Below, in pieces: positions 50,967 to 54,879 of a stretch of DNA of 54,879 nt. The notes under the pieces are model-generated. The model was not told the origin of the DNA and did no database searches. It worked only from the letters and a program-made list of their open reading frames with translations. A program made the translations under genes and the position numbers. The DNA comes from Wenzhouxiangellaceae bacterium. Its GTDB lineage: Bacteria; Pseudomonadota; Gammaproteobacteria; Xanthomonadales; Wenzhouxiangellaceae. How positions within the stretch are numbered: the stretch's first letter is position 1; each line of letters starts with the position of its first letter. The stretch is from positions 1-54,879 of the forward strand of contig JANQPN010000082.1 of assembly GCA_028289455.1 (NCBI GenBank). The letters run 5' to 3'.

Positions 50967-52769
50967 TTACCTACCATTACAGCTGAAACGGTATTCGGCA
51001 ACCGAGTTCCGCCAGTTGGCAAACGGGTTGCTACTGAATCCAGCATACTCCCCAACATACCAGAAACGTCGACCGTCGGGATCAGGTGCCATACCGGAAT
51101 AATCACCCCAGCGGTGCGGTCCGGGCGCCTGGAATGAACGGTAAAACTCGGTACCGTCAAACTGATCGATTTCACTGCGTACACGGCCCGGTAGATCATT
51201 CGAACGGCGGCCTGTTACTGCCACAGATGGAAATTCACTGGTACTGCTGCGGGTATAACCGATTGCCATATCATCACAGGCATTAACCGCCAGCGATGGG
51301 AATTGCCGGAATGATCCGTCATCTGAGGTAAATACGCCCGCCTGCAGCACACCATCGGTACTGGTCGGCAGGTTGACTGCAGTCGGGTCTATCTGAGCCC
51401 AGCGTATGCAGTTGACCGGGCCGCTGCCAGTACCAGGATCACAGGCAATCGTCTGTGCAGTCCACAGATTACCATTCCGGAATTTAGTTTCCTGACCGCG
51501 GAAATCGTTGCCCTGCAATAATTCAGGCGAACCTGCCTGAGGGAACGGCAATGGGAAACATGAGAAGGCTGGGCAGGGAACGCCGGATGCTGTTGCCAGA
51601 TCCACATCGCCTTCCAGCTGGAATAAATTCGCCCCAAACGGATCATCCCAGGAATAAACCGAATGGGTGATGCCGTCAAATACCTCACTCATGATGTAGT
51701 GCGGCCCACTGGTCGGGAAGGTGCCGTTTGATACACCGGTTAAATGCGCCGGTTGTGGTGTGCCATCAAAGCGCGGCAGTAACTCAGTGACTACCTGCAG
51801 TGGATTGCCATCAAACAGATCCTGTTTGTTCATGGCAAATACCCGGCCGCCAACGAAGAAGAAACCGGTGGCAGGATCAAACCCGAACTGGTTCGAACCC
51901 ATGTAAACAGCATCAACACCAATACCTATGTGCGGGAAGTCAAACAGTTCGCCGTTGATATTGGTGGGAAAGCCAAAGCGGTTCCAGCTGCCCAGTGGAT
52001 CTCCGGAAGTAGTCGCAGCAACACAATAATCTATCAATGCGCCATCCACACCCATTACAAATCGGTCAGCAGACTCGTCATACACCACATCGGGATCAAA
52101 AGTGCCGTCAAAACTACAACCCGGCGTTCCATCAAAGAAGCTCCGGAAACCGGTCGGCGGTTGCAATTCGTTGCCCTGCTTATCGTAAATTGCAAAAGCA
52201 ACATTGACCACAACAATCACGTGATTGGGGCCAACGGCAATATCTGGATCAGGCGGTACGGTTGCCCCAAATGGTTCGTCGTTACAGCAGTCTTCAGCGC
52301 CGATAGAATCGAACTCCTGCAGCAGTTTTGGACCTTTTTTACCAATACCGACACCATTTCCATTGTTGTTTACGCCCAGATTGTCAGCGCCGTTCAAGGT
52401 TTGAGTATTCCCTGTGGGCGCATTAGCCATTGCTTCGGCTATGGCCGCATCAACTTCAGCATCACTGAATTTGGATTCGATGCGTGGTCCACCAACCACC
52501 AATGGTTCACCATTGCCACTGGCTGGCATCGGTGTGACCTCGGACATTTCAATGACCGAAGCCGCCGAGGATGTATATTGCATGGAGCCTTCCCCACTTA
52601 GCGGTACGGGTGCATTCATTGCCAGCTGCACCCGGCTCATGACTTCAGGTGTTACCTGAAATGAAGGTTTTAATGTTGGTGCGTCCGGCTGTTTTTGCAG
52701 ATTCAACGCCAAACCTGCCGTTAGTGCAACAGCAATAACGCCCGATAAAAGATAATAGGATCGTTGCAT
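50967..52769 (-). CDS. Large secreted protein of unknown function
   Basis: A 600-residue protein with a signal-like N-terminus (SYYLLSGVIAVALTAGLALNL) and a long acidic, glycine/asparagine-rich body. Short beta segments recur, such as VPPDPDIAVGPNHVIVVVN, then DFPHIGIGVDAVYMGSNQFG and MAIGYTRSSTSEFPSVAV. These resemble the blades of beta-propeller or sialidase-like secreted proteins, but I cannot assign an enzyme motif. Cysteines in EDCCNDE, DYCVAAT and PCPAFSCFP could form disulfides. ATG 52769 is preferred because GGAGG lies 6 bases upstream; the frame extension to 52838 has none. Secretion is inferred from the signal only. Confidence 0.8.
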   Translation of the reverse strand: MQRSYYLLSGVIAVALTAGLALNLQKQPDAPTLKPSFQVTPEVMSRVQLAMNAPVPLSGEGSMQYTSSAASVIEMSEVTPMPASGNGEPLVVGGPRIESKFSDAEVDAAIAEAMANAPTGNTQTLNGADNLGVNNNGNGVGIGKKGPKLLQEFDSIGAEDCCNDEPFGATVPPDPDIAVGPNHVIVVVNVAFAIYDKQGNELQPPTGFRSFFDGTPGCSFDGTFDPDVVYDESADRFVMGVDGALIDYCVAATTSGDPLGSWNRFGFPTNINGELFDFPHIGIGVDAVYMGSNQFGFDPATGFFFVGGRVFAMNKQDLFDGNPLQVVTELLPRFDGTPQPAHLTGVSNGTFPTSGPHYIMSEVFDGITHSVYSWDDPFGANLFQLEGDVDLATASGVPCPAFSCFPLPFPQAGSPELLQGNDFRGQETKFRNGNLWTAQTIACDPGTGSGPVNCIRWAQIDPTAVNLPTSTDGVLQAGVFTSDDGSFRQFPSLAVNACDDMAIGYTRSSTSEFPSVAVTGRRSNDLPGRVRSEIDQFDGTEFYRSFQAPGPHRWGDYSGMAPDPDGRRFWYVGEYAGFSSNPFANWRNSVAEYRFSCNGR

Positions 52770-53073
52770 AGGTGACCTCCTTTGATCATTCCTTGTAGAC
52801 AAACCCTGTCTACTGATTTTCTTGTACCCTTTCTCCACCCCTCTAAGGGTATTCAGATTAGGCTCTGAATAGCCTTTGTAGAATATTTTGATACTGGTGA
52901 AGAACGCGCATTATAGCCTAAGGCCTTTTAGTAAAGGTTACGTAGATGTTATATGGATCAATGAGTTAGGTCATGTAAATTGCCATATAATCCGGATCAT
53001 AAATTGAGCTGTGCTGTTACCCGTGCTTAAATGCAGAATTATCTTATTGATTAATACCGGACGGAAAACCAAT
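52770..53073. promoter_or_regulatory. Divergent regulatory region, 304 bases
   Basis: This gap lies between the large secreted-protein gene (minus) and the alpha/beta-barrel-like gene (plus). It holds an inverted repeat GTAGACA-AACCC-TGTCTAC (52795-52813) in the likely leader of the minus gene and a minus-strand TATAAT (52910-52915), with a weak ACCTTT 17 bases away. A plus-strand TATAAT lies at 52986-52991 with a weak -35. The rest is AT-rich and carries no gene. Confidence 0.5.
52795..52813. repeat. Inverted repeat GTAGACA/TGTCTAC
   Basis: Perfect seven-base arms flank AACCC, about 15 bases upstream of the GGAGG of the secreted-protein gene. It could be an operator, or an mRNA hairpin controlling translation of the secreted protein. 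Confidence 0.4.
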
Positions 53074-53829
53074 ATGAAAAAGTTATTGTTCAGCCTGTTG
53101 TTGATTACAGCTGGTCTGAGTGGCGGCACAGCCTTTGCAGAACAGGATTTAAGCACTTTATACCGAATCCAGACCTACCGTGCTGCGCCAGGGCATCTGC
53201 AGGAATTTATTGAAATCAACCGGCAACTGGCCGCTGAGGGCTTCTATAACGAATGGAGCCTGAGTATTCCTTTCATGGGAAGACACTCCCAGGGTGACCA
53301 TTGGGACATCATGCTGATCCATCCGATGAACAGCTACAGTGATTATTTTGCTGCAGACAAGCTGGAGCAGAGACGTGCTGCACATCAAAAGCATGCCGAA
53401 CAGCTGCGACGTCTGGAGCAGACGACCTCATTTAAGGAAGATTTATTCGCCTACGGACCGGCACTGCCCCGCATGCAGAAACTGTTCAAAGAGAACGGCT
53501 TTCTGCATATCGAAATCTTTCATGCGCTGGCCGGCAAAAAAGATGAGCTGTTGCAGCAGCGAATTACCGAAAATGCCTACCTGGAAGGTGTCAACAGAAC
53601 CGCCAACGAAATTTTTGTGATGGACGGCGGTGGTGACGCAGATATCATGACCATCGGATTTTACCCGTCACTGCAGGCATATGCTGCACCACAGACCATG
53701 GATGAACAACAACGTGATCAGGTGGCCAGACGGGTCGGTTTCAAAAGCCTTGACGACATCAGCTACTATCTGCGTTCACTGATTTCAGCGCATCACGATA
53801 CATTAGCCAATGTCGTCAAGCTGGATTGA
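53074..53829 (+). CDS. Exported protein with two alpha/beta-barrel-like halves
   Basis: A 251-residue protein with a Sec signal (LLFSLLLITAGLSGGTAFA). Two halves share a pattern: LYRIQTYRAAPGHLQEFIEI ... HWDIMLIHPMNSYSDYFAA, then GFLHIEIFHALAGKKDELLQQRITEN ... DIMTIGFYPSLQAYA. Both halves resemble dimeric alpha/beta-barrel (ferredoxin-like) folds, as in NIPSNAP or DUF1330-type proteins, so the protein may be an internal duplication. I cannot give a reaction. The ATG at 53074 is chosen because the signal peptide begins there; the frame extension to 53011 has no support. It is probably periplasmic. Confidence 0.72.
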   Translation: MKKLLFSLLLITAGLSGGTAFAEQDLSTLYRIQTYRAAPGHLQEFIEINRQLAAEGFYNEWSLSIPFMGRHSQGDHWDIMLIHPMNSYSDYFAADKLEQRRAAHQKHAEQLRRLEQTTSFKEDLFAYGPALPRMQKLFKENGFLHIEIFHALAGKKDELLQQRITENAYLEGVNRTANEIFVMDGGGDADIMTIGFYPSLQAYAAPQTMDEQQRDQVARRVGFKSLDDISYYLRSLISAHHDTLANVVKLD

Positions 53830-53847
53830 TATTCGCTCCAATATCGC

Positions 53848-54879
53848 TTACTGAGGAGGAATATTAAGTATCTGAGCCTGCCCGATATTATCCACGGCAT
53901 CCAGTTCGGTAGAACCGAGCAGCGTATAGAAATCGCCGTCGAACTCAACCCCGCCGGCAGCCTGAACCGGAATCGGTAATTCGGCGATATTTTCCCAGCT
54001 GCCGATCTGCGGATTATAGGCCTCGGCGCTGCTCACCAGACCGGGCGGCAATAACAGCTGCCCGCCGGCAACCACTATCTGGCCACCAACTACTGCCGCT
54101 GCAAACCCGCCCCGTCGGTTGTTCATAAGCGGCCCGGGTCGGCTGGTCCGCGTTATCGGATCAATAATATTTACCTGGTTATTGGTCGGCTGGCTGGCGA
54201 ACTCACGACCACCGCCTCCAATTACCCAGATTTCACCCTGGAAGGCAACAACTGCACATGAGTTACGCTCAAATTCATCCTCGATGGTGAATTCTATCCA
54301 GCTGTCATCAGCCGGTGTGTAGCGGCTTACCACAGTGCGTCTGTTGCCGCCGGCGACATAGATATGCTCACCAATAACGGTTGCTCCACCAGCCGCACGT
54401 CCAAACGGCATCGGGGCCATCTCTGTCCATTGATTGGTTTCAGGATCATAACGCCAGTTGTTGTCCAGCGGTGAACCATCAAAGAAATTGGTCACAAATC
54501 CGCCGAATAAATACAGATTTCCGTCAAACGCAACCATAGCGCTCAAGTCGCGCACGTCCGGCATGTCCTGCATCCTTGTCCAGGTATTGCTGGCCGGCAG
54601 ATAACGCCACAGTTCATTGCTGCTGAAAAAGCCGTCTATGAATCCACCGGCCACATAGATGGCGTCACCCAGCCGGGCCGCCGGCATAGATGACAAGGTT
54701 GGGCCGGTATTGCTGGTACTGCTCCAGCCGGCAGCAGCCACATTCGCCGGCCCCGGTATCACACAACCCAGATTCTGCAGCGATGTCAGACGAACCGGCT
54801 CCAGCTGTCCTCCACCAAAGCCCTCTACTTCCGACTGATACGTCAATATCGCCGTTTCACAATCCACAAACACTATCCG
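53848..54879 (-). CDS. Kelch-repeat protein, 5' end beyond the window
   Basis: At least 343 residues are read on the minus strand, open to the right edge. It contains about five or six Kelch blades, each with the pattern of a YVAGG or LYLFGG strand followed by a tryptophan-turn (WRYLPASNTWTRMQDMP; NNWRYDPETNQWTEMAPMPFGRAAGGATVIGEHIYVAGG; VSRYTPADDSWIEFT). It is expected to form a beta-propeller, usually a binding or oxidase-like module. The window's first codons (RIVFVDCETAILTY) look internal rather than like a true start, so the N-terminal part and any signal peptide are outside. It converges on the alpha/beta-barrel-like gene with an 18-base gap. Confidence 0.85.
   Translation of the reverse strand, partial: RIVFVDCETAILTYQSEVEGFGGGQLEPVRLTSLQNLGCVIPGPANVAAAGWSSTSNTGPTLSSMPAARLGDAIYVAGGFIDGFFSSNELWRYLPASNTWTRMQDMPDVRDLSAMVAFDGNLYLFGGFVTNFFDGSPLDNNWRYDPETNQWTEMAPMPFGRAAGGATVIGEHIYVAGGNRRTVVSRYTPADDSWIEFTIEDEFERNSCAVVAFQGEIWVIGGGGREFASQPTNNQVNIIDPITRTSRPGPLMNNRRGGFAAAVVGGQIVVAGGQLLLPPGLVSSAEAYNPQIGSWENIAELPIPVQAAGGVEFDGDFYTLLGSTELDAVDNIGQAQILNIPPQ

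Noticed and set aside
51930..52601. Plus-strand frame inside the secreted-protein gene
   Set aside because: It runs antisense to a well-started gene with GGAGG and a terminator; composition is not that of a real protein.
1..54879. CRISPR arrays, tRNAs, rRNAs, integrases or transposases
   Set aside because: I saw no regularly spaced repeats, cloverleaf-like sequence, rRNA signature or recombinase motifs in any frame.

Overview
The window reads as a chromosomal segment of a Gram-negative gammaproteobacterium, probably free-living. Supporting signs are the glmU-glmS pair, a CpdA-type phosphodiesterase, two ExbD subunits, many Sec, Tat and lipoprotein signals, and close AGGAG-type ribosome sites. 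One very large secreted nuclease ends in FIFGDGYE, a short tail I associate with secreted proteins of Marinicella- and Xanthomonadales-like bacteria; that link is from memory. Base composition looks close to even GC, slightly more AT-rich at about 15.6-22.2 kb. I saw no tRNA, rRNA, CRISPR array, transposase or phage gene.

Layout. 0-6 kb: housekeeping genes (a DUF6116 protein, a YegP-like protein, a TauE/SafE exporter, an O-methyltransferase, CpdA, a PfkB sugar kinase and an MsbA-type ABC exporter). 6-15.6 kb: a response regulator and a convergent sensor kinase, then a six-gene membrane-lipid operon on the minus strand (acyl desaturase, FAD oxidoreductase, DUF1365, cyclopropane-fatty-acid synthase, DUF2878, second CFA-like methyltransferase). 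A divergent pair (NTF2-like lipoprotein, chalcone-isomerase-like protein) completes it. This is the strongest multi-gene system here and looks like a fatty-acid modification pathway of the cyclopropane/furan type. 15.6-22.2 kb: ten small minus-strand genes of accessory character (Kazal-type lipoprotein, GNAT, Tat-exported agmatine-deiminase-like enzyme, PhzF, GFA, SnoaL-like, MBL-fold and unknown proteins).

22.2-31.4 kb: the secreted ExeM/NucH nuclease, a DUF4282 protein, two ExbD genes flanking a phosphopantetheinyl transferase, then glmU-glmS. 31.5-41.3 kb: a YHS-domain protein, a GMC oxidoreductase coupled to a Tat-exported partner, two unlike sulfotransferases, an extensin-like protein, and exported M24 and M1 peptidases. 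41.4-48.6 kb: a secreted amidohydrolase divergent from a PAS-AraC regulator with a near-consensus promoter, an HMG-CoA-synthase-like enzyme, DUF1203 and DUF2891 proteins, and a pair of small membrane proteins. 48.7-54.9 kb: DUF1272, a PP2C phosphatase preceded by a 13-codon leader ORF, an FHA protein, a large secreted protein of unknown function, a duplicated alpha/beta-barrel-like exported protein, and a Kelch-repeat protein cut by the window end.

How the genes fit together. The lipid operon and its divergent partners probably act at the cell envelope. The GMC and Tat genes look like a two-subunit periplasmic dehydrogenase. The secreted nuclease, M1 and M24 peptidases and amidohydrolase suggest scavenging of polymers. 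The PP2C and FHA genes imply Ser/Thr phospho-signalling whose kinase lies elsewhere. All family calls come from motif recognition; no database search was run.
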